From Brevundimonas denitrificans (GTDB lineage: Bacteria; Pseudomonadota; Alphaproteobacteria; Caulobacterales; Caulobacteraceae), in NCBI RefSeq assembly GCF_030160755.1, contig NZ_BSOY01000005.1:1-64000 (forward strand): a stretch of DNA of 64,000 nucleotides. Direction: 5' to 3'. Shown here in pieces: positions 34,301 through 42,226 of this stretch (its first letter is position 1; every line of letters starts with the position of its first letter). Under the pieces are notes generated by a model. That model searched no databases. It saw nothing but the letters and a program-made list of their open reading frames with translations, and was not told the origin of the DNA. A program made the translations under genes and the position numbers.

Positions 34301-35194
34301 CTTCGTCGATTGGTCATTTTGCTGAAGGTCTTTCCACCACGCTCCGTAGTCACGAACCATTTCGGAGAAAACACGTGGTCGCTCTCGAAATCTATTCATC
34401 TTAAGATCGGACAGAAGTGGCCTTCTATTGAAGACGATTGAGGTATCTTCGTGAGCCCCAGGTTCTAGGCGAACATCTGATGCGCTCAAGCGGATTCCGG
34501 TGGGAGTCCGAAGGGCGGCGCGCCACCTTCCTTGGGCCGTGAACTCGCGTGCGAGCGCTAGAGCCAAGTCTTCGAGCGCGAAACGACTGGGATGCTCGAA
34601 AGCCCGCAGCAGCATGCTGAGACAGGCATCAATGAAGCCCGAAGAATCTGTAACACCAGCTCGCCACAGCACTTCGTGCAGGCCCACAAACGGATCTTGT
34701 TCCTGCCAAATCGCGTCGTCCCATTGGAACGAAGCGACGACCGCGGTCCAAACTTCTAGTTTGACATCCTCGCCAATCACCTCTCGCGGATCCAAGTCCC
34801 GAGGTCTGATGGTGGTCTGAAGGTTCAGGCATGCGATCCGGAACCTGATCCTTGTCAGTAGAGATGGCTCGCAAAGTAAAGCAATTTCGTACGCCTCACG
34901 GAGAGCGGAGCGCAGAGAAGTCACTGTCAGCGTGCGTTTAACCTGAATTAGCTGAGCAAGCCCGTTCTTAGGAAAAAATACATCTGACAGCAGCTCAGTC
35001 TTGGCAAGTTCTGTAGGATTATTTCCCTGCTCAAGACCTTCGAAGAAGCGTTGTAGATAAACCGCTGCTTGGAAGGAGAAGCCCGCGAGCGCCCACCATC
35101 CACCGCGTGCTCTACGGTTCTCGCCCCAAGCCGCGATGAGCGTTTCGAGGCTTTCTGCGCGGGGACCGATCTCCGCAGATGGTGTCTCGTTCAA
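31337..35194 (-). CDS. Nuclease-STAND ATPase with C-terminal W-repeats (Avs-like defence protein)
   Basis: A 1285-aa protein at the left border of the island. N-terminal about 120 residues resemble DUF4297/Cap4-type PD-(D/E)xK nucleases: GFSFQAAVYLQRF, an acidic ELLSD, then LAQLIQVKRTL (QxK). Middle: P-loop VSGRSGEGKSVLLLQLAQH near residue 305 and a Walker-B-like SVALVDDLPFV, as in STAND NTPases. C-terminal, residues about 757-1105: ten repeats of 33-37 residues of pattern A-x2-W-x3-N-x2-HP...L-x-PLL-x2-RP, likely an alpha-helical ligand sensor like the TPR-type domains of Avs proteins. This architecture (nuclease, STAND, repeats) is that of phage-sensing antiviral NTPases. It matches no named Avs type that I recognise. 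Codon use is less GC-rich than its plus-strand neighbour. Confidence 0.72.
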   Translation of the reverse strand: MNETPSAEIGPRAESLETLIAAWGENRRARGGWWALAGFSFQAAVYLQRFFEGLEQGNNPTELAKTELLSDVFFPKNGLAQLIQVKRTLTVTSLRSALREAYEIALLCEPSLLTRIRFRIACLNLQTTIRPRDLDPREVIGEDVKLEVWTAVVASFQWDDAIWQEQDPFVGLHEVLWRAGVTDSSGFIDACLSMLLRAFEHPSRFALEDLALALAREFTAQGRWRAALRTPTGIRLSASDVRLEPGAHEDTSIVFNRRPLLSDLKMNRFRERPRVFSEMVRDYGAWWKDLQQNDQSTKIPMFWVSGRSGEGKSVLLLQLAQHILTGTERRSVTVLRSPDDLPKWINEQRELQGGYTSPAAFPSVALVDDLPFVTDHDAWNAAIHQAANLVMPKVAILTCGPTIERETFESEFATVADVHSFDVPNLASEEMASFAEWYTNRTGHTALAVPAEAENRLLVIWLFELVQHEPIAAFAASFRGRLRRLGLFDLAKSILAANAIGLPASREILEDLADEQKDAFIALCSQSQLHFEISDRDGGGLALAHPQISWAMFREWVVPPTTVAKALGRALAPSLIAAARRQDTVQANSLLFNAGTTPILQDGDGGGAEEMLAELNAKVSSALPAGQRSPLLPRWMDIITKRPGLKLAPNPVDEAVQLTSTAAIPSSLAGYISGWLWRVSDLAEYASRSAELRQAAQNLLLGLEPSPGVDAALSMISRRGLDRPACWALCRLWLESATALGGSGRAIAPILAAWPQEKYAITRAMEWIEANIGNAQAYSVMVPLLASRRTDQRLKELAIEWVSTHRSANEPVSYYVLETLIAVRPSDRDVLNLALEWVKANPLHPWVRQLLQPLLAHWPNAQGLRDVSSAWVAHSGSNQAAHIIVGAMVSAYEDEKAIQLALTWCKQEADSDQLHHVLVPLLATRPLPPQAIDLARVWLKNKVGHASATQIWSALIKAASENPAVVRDATAWAETNLAHPSVYWMLAPLVKANRRGRRAYKVAVSWIRANPQHEMAYWLLNPMVVARRRSREVLQLALDWLDAFPKHPQAQHLFVPLLSSRPKNRAIHARVQNWLTHQQYHPKTANLVETLILRSEGAGRWMDYGERYIAATTDQAGAIVLGAMARAAKASPAYLDRMIDWIERETDPKLRRALQRGLGRALAEHMSNALAFLGDDFTGPRKRIATNALVAEVQRFTYIQPDSLSAIWNAPSGVGGMLLGALVASDTPGATLFAFLRSWLELHWRAPGYGHVVSALKRNPIRWQELVDSGPLSTRIVQDYAREYK

Positions 35195-35451
35195 ATTGCC
35201 CTCCTGAGTCCGCCCCCGGCCAACCTAGGCCACGCGACCCAGAGCCACAATTGTGCGAGCCGTAGGCGAACAACACTGATGCGCTTCAATCTGCGAATTG
35301 TCGGTAGGAGGCGGTGATTCACGCCGGCCGGGTTGATCTCAGCAACGATATTGCTGCATCCGCCAAGGCTTTGATCGGCATCGGGAGGGTCCATCGCGGG
35401 TTGCGCAGTGGTGCTGTCCGGATGAACATATCGTCGTTCCGGGGAGGCATC

Positions 35452-36618
35452 ATGGAAGACGCGGCTTGGCCAGTGGATCAGAGCGCCCCGACACCGGACT
35501 GGTATCGAATGTGTTTCCGAAACGCCTTGCGGCGGGTCGCGGTCACGATCAACCGCCTCGAGCCTCACCCTTGGCGGTCGGTCGATCTCAGCTGCAGCGA
35601 CGAGGATCTCGCCGCACGCTTCGAAAAGCGCGGCTGGGACCGGCAACTGATTGCTTTCAACGAGATGGCGCGTGATAGCCACACGGCGGACGACGATCAG
35701 TACCAAGCGGAGAATTTCTTCTATTGCGACGTCGATTTCCGCGCCCGCTCGAAGATCCGCCTCGCCGTATTCAAGGTGCCGGCACCGTTCCTGGACTGGG
35801 GCTATCGCCAACTCCACAGGCCGGCGGGTTCTAGCGAAGCCTTGGGCCTGCAGGCCTATCGGGGTGGCGCCGATGACCCGGCGTTCGTGCGACATTGCGC
35901 CACGAACTACCTAGTGAAGAACTTCTGGCACAACTTCACCCACAGGGTCCTCCAAGGGATCACGACGGACAACTACCACCAGTTTCGCGGCCTCGCGCGA
36001 GAGGATTCGGACTTTGAAGCTGACCACGTGGCCAACCTGTTGCTGCTGCGCGCCTATGGCCAATCCGTGCACACCACCGGCAAGTCCGGGCCGGCGACGC
36101 GCCATGCGCGGGAGGTGATTTTCAACCGTAATCGCTGCAATCGGGTTTTCGCTGAACGCGCGCGCCTGCGCGCCGGCGATCGTAACGCGATGTCGGTGGA
36201 AGAGCGCTGGGAGGAGCTCGAATGGCGCTTCTGTCGTCGGACATCCAACGCGATCAGCACGCGTCTGCTGACTCTCGGTCTGGCGACGCCGACCGTCCGC
36301 GTCTTCCTAGGCGGCGCGCGCCGAACCAGCGTGACATCCGGCAATCGCTGGCGTGAAGGCGACGTTATCGTCGAGATCGGCGGCTGCCGCATCAATACCG
36401 GCGTCAAGCCCTACCTGCCCGACGACGAACTGAAGGGGGAGCCGATGGCCGCACGACGCCAAGCGATGCGGTCCGCCTCGATCGAGCGGGAGGGCGAGAT
36501 CGTTACAGTCGCGGTGAACCGCTATCGGCAAAGGTTGTCTGAAGACCCAGCCTTCAAACGAGGAGCCGACGCGGCGCTCGAACCGCTCTGGGCCAGGCTG
36601 GGTATCCCTAGCGGCTAG
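35452..36618 (+). CDS. Hypothetical protein, 388 aa
   Basis: No family is recognised. ATG 35452 is chosen for the GGGGAGG ribosome-binding site at 35441-35447; the frame stays open upstream to 35314. The protein is soluble, rich in Arg and aromatic residues, with a His-containing middle (CATNYLVKNFWHNFTHRV, EADHVANLLLLRAYG, ATRHAREVIFNRNRC) that might form a metal or nucleic-acid site, and a C-terminal part with GDVIVEIGGCRI. It is divergent from the STAND gene and precedes another unknown gene on the same strand. It may belong to the defence cargo; no function is assigned. Confidence 0.6.
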   Translation: MEDAAWPVDQSAPTPDWYRMCFRNALRRVAVTINRLEPHPWRSVDLSCSDEDLAARFEKRGWDRQLIAFNEMARDSHTADDDQYQAENFFYCDVDFRARSKIRLAVFKVPAPFLDWGYRQLHRPAGSSEALGLQAYRGGADDPAFVRHCATNYLVKNFWHNFTHRVLQGITTDNYHQFRGLAREDSDFEADHVANLLLLRAYGQSVHTTGKSGPATRHAREVIFNRNRCNRVFAERARLRAGDRNAMSVEERWEELEWRFCRRTSNAISTRLLTLGLATPTVRVFLGGARRTSVTSGNRWREGDVIVEIGGCRINTGVKPYLPDDELKGEPMAARRQAMRSASIEREGEIVTVAVNRYRQRLSEDPAFKRGADAALEPLWARLGIPSG

Positions 36619-36730
36619 ACCCGCCCGTATCGCCGCTCATGCGCAAAGCGCGAAGGCAGGGCCGCCGGTCCGCTCTCGAGCGGCCACTTGAACTCTCCCA
36701 GACAGACTGGCGGTTCTGCTATGCTTGGCC

Positions 36731-37336
36731 ATGATCGATCTCGTCGCCAGTGATCGCGTTCGTCGTTACGGGCTTCCCGAGTCTCTGCGCGTTCCGATTG
36801 CGGCTATCGATGAACTGGCGATCGAGAGGCATGTTGGAGTGATCTCCGAGACCCTGTCCGGCGCAGGCACGCGAAGGGCATTTCTCGTTCGGGCGCATCC
36901 GCCGCTCCCCGCCGATCCGCGGCTACCAATCTGGGAACAGCCCGGAGCGGATATGCTGCACCAACCTCTCCAGGTTTGGGTTCACCGGACCTATGGCCGC
37001 TACCGCCGGGCCTACCAGCGGGCTTTTCCGGATACCGAACTCGATGGCCTGGTTCTCAGCCATGCGATGAACAGGCGACTTGCGGCGGCCAAGGGGTTTG
37101 ACTTTGTACGCCTCACGCCCACATCACGCGCTGCGAATTCCAGCAGCGCCTTTGCTGAGGGCTGGGCGATTGACCGGCACTCTGTCGACGAGCAGATCGA
37201 GAGGAACCGCAAGTTGGGCCTGTCCGTCCAGTATGCCGACCTCACCGACCTCATGCTCATACTGGACATTAGGCTCGGCGGCGGCGTGATGGACGCGGTG
37301 AATGAAGGCCAGAAGCTGATCCGGCCGCGAGCATAG
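36731..37336 (+). CDS. Hypothetical protein with HNH-like His/Asn motif
   Basis: A 201-aa protein; ATG 36731 is used (a TTG two codons earlier is in frame). The central segment LSHAMNRRLAAAKGF, followed by FVRLTPTSRAANSSS, recalls the H-x-N-R...YVRL-x-P-x-S-R-x-x-N-x-S pattern of HNH-type nuclease or toxin domains, but this is an impression only. It lies 112 bp after the 388-aa unknown gene on the same strand. It could be a nuclease effector or a cargo protein of unknown role. Confidence 0.55.
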   Translation: MIDLVASDRVRRYGLPESLRVPIAAIDELAIERHVGVISETLSGAGTRRAFLVRAHPPLPADPRLPIWEQPGADMLHQPLQVWVHRTYGRYRRAYQRAFPDTELDGLVLSHAMNRRLAAAKGFDFVRLTPTSRAANSSSAFAEGWAIDRHSVDEQIERNRKLGLSVQYADLTDLMLILDIRLGGGVMDAVNEGQKLIRPRA

Positions 37337-37655
37337 ACCTGCTAGCCGGGAGGCGCGCGAAATGCCGGCGACGGCGGATGGCTTCGAGGATTGCCGATTA
37401 TGCGCATTTCGGGAACGGGACGGGAACATTGCGTGCAGGGCCGGACGGTTAAGATGTGGTGGGCACGCGTGATGTCTCCCTCGGCGGTCGCCGATGTGAC
37501 CGTTTGTGACGCACTCATCCCGTGTAAGGTGACGCGAGGGAGAGACGGATGGGACGTCTTCAGGGAAGCAACGTCTGCGGCGGAGGCGTGGTGGCGCCTT
37601 TGGGGCACTGGCGCGCCCCGTTCGGCGCAGCCTGCGGTGACCGACGGGGCGAGGG
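37337..37655. other. Intergenic region with repeat copy B
   Basis: No convincing gene. It contains the second copy of the 31-bp repeat (37398-37428). Open frames here lack ribosome-binding sites or family resemblance. Confidence 0.45.
37398..37428. repeat. 31-bp direct repeat, copy B
   Basis: Matches 31141-31171 at 28 of 31 positions, same orientation. The two copies bracket the STAND gene and the two hypothetical genes (31.17-37.40 kb), which may mark a separately acquired 6.2-kb segment. Confidence 0.55.
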
Positions 37656-39134
37656 GTGACGACGTCGGCGCCGCCGATGCGGCCTGGCCTTTCGAAATCG
37701 CAGATCGCCGCCTTCGAACAGTGCGCCCGCAGACTCTGGCTCGCGGTTCACCAGCCCGACTCCGCTGTGACGGACGACAGCGCCCAAGCCCGCTTCGATA
37801 CGGGCCGTGAAGTTGGGGCCGTCGCCCGGTCTTTGGCGCCAGAGGGGGTACTGGTCGACGCGGACCCCGACCTGGAGGCTGCGCTGGTGGCTACGCGGGC
37901 ATGGTTCGCCGCCATAGATCGGCCGGTGTTCGAGGCCACCTTCGAGCACGAGGGCGTGCTGATCCGCATCGACGTACTTGAGCCGATGGCCGACGGCGGT
38001 TGGCGGGTCGCTGAGGTCAAGAGCTCAACCTCCACCAAACCGCACTACCGGGCCGATCTGGCCACCCAAGTGTGGGTCGCGCGTCAGGCTGGCGTCCCGA
38101 TCGGCAGCGCCACAATCCGCCATATCGACAACCGATTCTTGCTGACAGAACCGGGGCGGTTCGAAGGGCTATTGGCGGACCATGAATGCCTCGCGGACAT
38201 CGAGGTGCTGGTGGCTGAGCGACCGACGGTGATCGAGGCTGCGCGGGCGGTTCTGACTGGGCCGGATCCCGCCATTGCGCCGGGCGATCACTGCGTCTCG
38301 CCCCATCCTTGTCCGTTCTCCGACCACTGCAACCGGGGTCTACCCGAGCCGCCGGCATGGCCGGTGACTATCCTGCCGAATGGCGGCGGGCGGCGCTGGC
38401 TCGACGTCGGGGTCCATGATCTGCTTGCGGTCCCCGAGGCGGCGCTGACCAATCCCGTCCATCGGCGGGTGTATGAAGCGACGCTGAGCGGCGTGACCTT
38501 CCACGATGTCGATGCGGCCCGCGCCGCGATCGGCGACTGGGCCTTTCCCCGGGCTTGGCTGGATTTTGAAACCATTGCCTTTGCAGTCCCGCGCTGGATC
38601 GGAACCCGGCCCTATCAGCAGATCCCGTTCCAGTTCTCCGTCCATGTCGAACAGCAGGACGGCGGGATCGAGCACCGGGCCTTCCTTAGTCTCGACGGAG
38701 AAGATCCCCGCCGCGCCTGCGCGCAGGCCTTGATCGACGCGGTGCCTGAGGCCGGTGCGGTCATCGCCTATAGCGCGAGCTTTGAACGGAGCCGGATCCG
38801 CGAGCTGGCCGTTGCCTTCCCGGACCTGGCGCCGCCGCTGTCGGCGATGGCGGATCGCCTCGTCGATCTCCTGCCTGCCACCCGAGCGGCCTGGTATCAT
38901 CGCGACCAGCGCGGCAGCTGGTCGATCAAGGCGGTCCTGCCGACCATTGCGCCTGAGCTCGACTATGGCGGTCTGCAGGTGAAGGACGGGGAGCAGGCCC
39001 AGGCGGCCTGGCGCGAGATCACGGGCGGCGCGGATGAAGTGCGGCGGACTCAGCTGGAACGCGGTCTGCTTGCCTACTGCGAGCGAGACACATGGGCGAT
39101 GGTCGTGCTGGCGCGGCGGCTGTGTGCAGATTGA
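37656..39134 (+). CDS. DUF2779 protein: RecB/Cas4-like nuclease fused to a DEDD-like domain
   Basis: A 492-aa protein. N-terminal half resembles PD-(D/E)xK RecB/Cas4-like nucleases: LSKSQIAAFEQCARRLWL, RIDVLEP (Asp), VAEVKSSTS (E-x-K), and a later Cys cluster (CVSPHPCPFSDHC) typical of a 4Fe-4S site, whose first Cys is EQCARR. C-terminal half has an RNase-H/exonuclease-like pattern: WLDFETIAFAVP (D-x-E), IAYSASFERSRI, and LAYCERDTWAMV. GTG 37656 is used; ATG 37677 is an alternative. It is on the same strand as the phosphorothioation-associated methyltransferase, which begins 171 bp downstream. A role in nucleic-acid degradation is likely. Confidence 0.8.
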   Translation: MTTSAPPMRPGLSKSQIAAFEQCARRLWLAVHQPDSAVTDDSAQARFDTGREVGAVARSLAPEGVLVDADPDLEAALVATRAWFAAIDRPVFEATFEHEGVLIRIDVLEPMADGGWRVAEVKSSTSTKPHYRADLATQVWVARQAGVPIGSATIRHIDNRFLLTEPGRFEGLLADHECLADIEVLVAERPTVIEAARAVLTGPDPAIAPGDHCVSPHPCPFSDHCNRGLPEPPAWPVTILPNGGGRRWLDVGVHDLLAVPEAALTNPVHRRVYEATLSGVTFHDVDAARAAIGDWAFPRAWLDFETIAFAVPRWIGTRPYQQIPFQFSVHVEQQDGGIEHRAFLSLDGEDPRRACAQALIDAVPEAGAVIAYSASFERSRIRELAVAFPDLAPPLSAMADRLVDLLPATRAAWYHRDQRGSWSIKAVLPTIAPELDYGGLQVKDGEQAQAAWREITGGADEVRRTQLERGLLAYCERDTWAMVVLARRLCAD

Positions 39135-39305
39135 GGGGCGGGATGCGACGCGATTGAGACTCCTGCAGCACACCAGCTGCACCGGATCACGGTGGCCTTG
39201 TTGGGTTGCTGGCGTCCGTCGTCAAATCTTGCCAAGTGCCGGTGGTGAACAAGGTCGAGGATACAGGATTCCGAGAACGCAGCAGGGCTGACTTCCTCCT
39301 AGGTC

Positions 39306-41321
39306 ATGCATGTCGTGTTACCGTCGCCGGCGATGCGCCGCCTTAGCAACCCGGAAGCCCGTTTGGGCAAACATGTTGGCCAAGCGTCCTACTATCACCG
39401 TTGCGTAGAAGGCAGGCTCGCACCAGATCTGATGGCGTGTCTGCGGGAAGCCGAACTGCATGCTGGTTGCGACACTTGGAACGTTGTGAAGGTCCGTCGA
39501 GACCGGCCGCAGCGGGTTTCATTGCTCACCTATGAGGATTTCAGCTCGGCCTTTCCCATCCTGCTGGAAAGCTTGACCGTCGATCTGGGAAGCGGCTCGG
39601 TGTCGGCGCGCTCCTATCGGGAGCGAGCCAATCCCCCGATCCTGCACCGCAAGGAACTATTGGTCGGTAGGGACCATCCCGATTTTGAGCTCTATCTCGG
39701 GCTGACCCGCGCCTTGGAGACGCTGGGTCTGCTCGACGATGCCGCCGGGATCGGAACCCGGGGACCCTGGCAGACCCGGTTGGCGCTGGCCGGGGTCCGG
39801 GTGGAAGACCACGACCTGGTTCAACTGGATGCGGCGGATGGACCGACCATCCATCGTCACCGGGCGGCGATCCACCGGGACGGTCTTTCCGCGCCGGTTC
39901 AGGCCTTGCTGACGCATGGGCTGATCAAGTCGGGGGTGACGGTCTTCGACTATGGTTGCGGGCGAGGCTCTGACATTCGCGGCCTGCGAGACTTGGACGT
40001 GCAGGCGTCTGGCTGGGATCCCTATTTCGAGCCGAACGCCGAGCTGAAGCCTGCTGACATCGTCAACCTCGGCTTCGTGCTGAATGTGATCGAGCGCCCG
40101 CAAGAGCGCCTCGAGGCGCTGCGACACGCCTTTGCCCTCGCCGGCCGCTGCTTGGCCATAGCGGTGATCCAGCCCAACGCCGCGCGTTGGTTGACCGGGC
40201 GACCCTACGGGGACGGCGTCCTCACGCGGCTCGGAACCTTCCAGAGGTTCTTCACGGCCGAAGAGGTCAAGACGTTGGTCGAACAGGTCTTGGAACGAGA
40301 AGCCTTCGCTGTCTCCCCGGGCGTCTTTTTTGTCTTTAAGGACGCGGAAGCTGAACAGGCGTTTCTACTTCGCCGTCAGGACCGGCGGCGTCCGACGGTC
40401 TGGAGCACCGCCCTCCGCGAGGACAGGCTCAATGCGCGCAAAGAGGCCCTCGGGGGCGAGCTCGACCGGATCGTTGACTTGGTCCTGGAGTTGGGACGGT
40501 GGCCGTTTGCGGACGAGGTGGACGACGACGTTAGGGTTCGGATCAAGGCGGCCGGGGTCGGCTACCCAACGGTTCTTCGGCTGGCTCAGAGCCAAGTTGA
40601 TGACACCGCCATGGTTCTTGCCGCCGAGGCGCGTCGAGAGGACCTGTCGGTCTATTTCGCGCTCAATCTGTTCAATCGCCGTATTGCTTATCGGACGCTG
40701 CCGATCCGGCTCCAGCGTGACGTCAAGGCCCTTTTCGGGGGCCATGCGGCCGGGTTGGAAGCCGGTCGGAGGTTGCTGTTCAGCCTCGCCGACATCGGAT
40801 GCCTGAAGGACGCCGCCAAGGCATCGGTGGCGAGCGGCGACGCTGTCATGGTCGACACGGCTCTGTGGGTCTCCGCGGAAAATGTCAGACGGCTTCCTGC
40901 CATTCTTCGTTGCTTCATCGGCTGCGCGGAACGGTATTTCGGCGGCCTTGAGCAGGCCGAGCTGTTCAAGGTCCATCTGGACACCGGCAAGCTCACCGCC
41001 TTGGCCTTCTCCGACTTCTCAACCTCGCCCCTTCCGCGCCTGAAAACGCGGGTGAAGATCGATCTGCGTCGGCAACGGATCGACGTCTTTGATCACGAGG
41101 AGGAGGATCAGCGGATGGTCGGCAAAGGGCGGTTTCTGGGGCGGGATCACCGGACCTTTGCGAACCAACTCGCCTTTGACGCCGCTCTTGCCTCGTCAGG
41201 GCTGGTTGGTTCCCAGTTTCGAGCCCGGTCCGGGGAGATCGAAGCGGCACTCTCTCAGGCCGGTCTTGTTCAAGACGGTTGGCGGATCATCCCGGCCAAA
41301 GATCTGCAAGAGATCGCCTAG
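39306..41321 (+). CDS. DNA phosphorothioation-associated putative methyltransferase
   Basis: A 671-aa protein matching the Dnd-linked methyltransferase family (TIGR04096 as I recall): N-terminal WNVVKVRRDRPQRVSLLTY, a NPPILHRKELL motif, then a SAM-binding motif VFDYGCGRGSDIRGL followed by ASGWDP, DIVNLGFVLNVIE and RCLAIAVI. The C-terminal 300 residues are family-specific. ATG 39306 is used; ATG 39333 is possible. Its 3' end overlaps the convergent M15-like gene by 35 bp. The family tracks dnd genes; its modification target is not established. Confidence 0.88.
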   Translation: MHVVLPSPAMRRLSNPEARLGKHVGQASYYHRCVEGRLAPDLMACLREAELHAGCDTWNVVKVRRDRPQRVSLLTYEDFSSAFPILLESLTVDLGSGSVSARSYRERANPPILHRKELLVGRDHPDFELYLGLTRALETLGLLDDAAGIGTRGPWQTRLALAGVRVEDHDLVQLDAADGPTIHRHRAAIHRDGLSAPVQALLTHGLIKSGVTVFDYGCGRGSDIRGLRDLDVQASGWDPYFEPNAELKPADIVNLGFVLNVIERPQERLEALRHAFALAGRCLAIAVIQPNAARWLTGRPYGDGVLTRLGTFQRFFTAEEVKTLVEQVLEREAFAVSPGVFFVFKDAEAEQAFLLRRQDRRRPTVWSTALREDRLNARKEALGGELDRIVDLVLELGRWPFADEVDDDVRVRIKAAGVGYPTVLRLAQSQVDDTAMVLAAEARREDLSVYFALNLFNRRIAYRTLPIRLQRDVKALFGGHAAGLEAGRRLLFSLADIGCLKDAAKASVASGDAVMVDTALWVSAENVRRLPAILRCFIGCAERYFGGLEQAELFKVHLDTGKLTALAFSDFSTSPLPRLKTRVKIDLRRQRIDVFDHEEEDQRMVGKGRFLGRDHRTFANQLAFDAALASSGLVGSQFRARSGEIEAALSQAGLVQDGWRIIPAKDLQEIA

Positions 41322-41829
41322 TGAGGCGACGCGGAAGGGGACGAAGTCCGCTCCGGTCCACCAAGGTCACTGCCCGCGAATGGTCGGGACCATGGCTGAC
41401 ATGGATAGGGCGTTCCGCGCCGTAGAGGTAGAGTCGATCAAACGGCGTCTCATCGACGATGAAGCAGGCGACGTCCCGGCTGGACGTTGCGGGTACGAAC
41501 AGGTCCACCGCTTGGCCGAGGCGCGGACAGATCCATCGGCCAGCGCGGTTGCGCTCGTGGCCGGCGTGCTGGTCCAGCTGCGGTGCCACCCCGCGGCCGA
41601 TGACGCGGGCTAGGGCAGGGGAGGCGAATCCATAGGTCAGCGTCACCCTTCCAAACCGCTCGACGAGGGGATCGAGCACCTCCCGCGCCAGGGCCTCCAT
41701 GGCGCGGTAGGTTTCTTCTGACCTGGGCTGGTTGTCGACGCGGGTCCGGCGCCAGGCTTCGCTGCATTCGCACAAGTCCCGGTAGGTGAAATGGCGGCTC
41801 GCCGCCGCATCCAGCGGGCGAGCGGTCAC
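41287..41829 (-). CDS. Peptidase M15-like protein lacking a zinc ligand, last gene of the dnd operon
   Basis: A 180-aa protein, GTG start, 1 bp after the dndE stop, so co-translated with dndBCDE. It resembles Peptidase_M15_3-type domains: HFTYRDLCECSEAWR, RVTLTYGFASPALAR, then CPRLGQAVDLFV in place of the usual SxHxxGxAxD zinc motif, and PIHVSHGPD near the end in place of the WxH ligand. The first zinc His is replaced by Pro or Arg, so peptidase activity is doubtful. A binding or structural role in phosphorothioation is possible. Its 3' end overlaps the convergent methyltransferase gene. Confidence 0.65.
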   Translation of the reverse strand: MTARPLDAAASRHFTYRDLCECSEAWRRTRVDNQPRSEETYRAMEALAREVLDPLVERFGRVTLTYGFASPALARVIGRGVAPQLDQHAGHERNRAGRWICPRLGQAVDLFVPATSSRDVACFIVDETPFDRLYLYGAERPIHVSHGPDHSRAVTLVDRSGLRPLPRRLTRRSLADLWPG

Positions 41830-41830
41830 G

Positions 41831-42226
41831 CTAGGCCGCCTCCGCCTTCCGCTCGTCGACCTTGCGGGCCAGGCCCGCGACGGAGCGGATAGTCCGGTCC
41901 GCCGCCAGATAGCCCAGTCCCCTGTGCACGTGCAGTCGGAACTGTTCGTGCAGGGTGGTGTCGTCGATCGGCAGATTGTCCCGCAGGCAACGTTGCTTGA
42001 GCAAGGCCAGATACAGTTCGTGATGGCTCCCGCCGAAGACGCGCCAAGCGATCTCCACGGCGGCTTCGCCCTTGAACAACCGCATGGGAGGCCGGGTCGG
42101 CTCTGCCAGAGAGGCGCAGAAGGCCCACCGACAGAGCACGTTCCATGTTTCGACCCCGGTGTGGCGCTTCAGCCGGATGAGCTGTTCGCGGCCCTGCTCG
42201 TCGATCCTTACGGTCTCGATCGCCAT
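41831..42226 (-). CDS. dndE: DNA sulfur modification protein DndE
   Basis: A 131-aa basic protein matching DndE: QLIRLKRHTGVETWNVLCRWAFCASLAEPTRPP (family hallmark) and a Lys/Arg-rich surface. DndE binds nicked dsDNA and is needed for phosphorothioate insertion. Its start overlaps the dndD stop by 1 bp. Length agrees with the family (about 110-135 aa). Confidence 0.93.
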   Translation of the reverse strand: MAIETVRIDEQGREQLIRLKRHTGVETWNVLCRWAFCASLAEPTRPPMRLFKGEAAVEIAWRVFGGSHHELYLALLKQRCLRDNLPIDDTTLHEQFRLHVHRGLGYLAADRTIRSVAGLARKVDERKAEAA

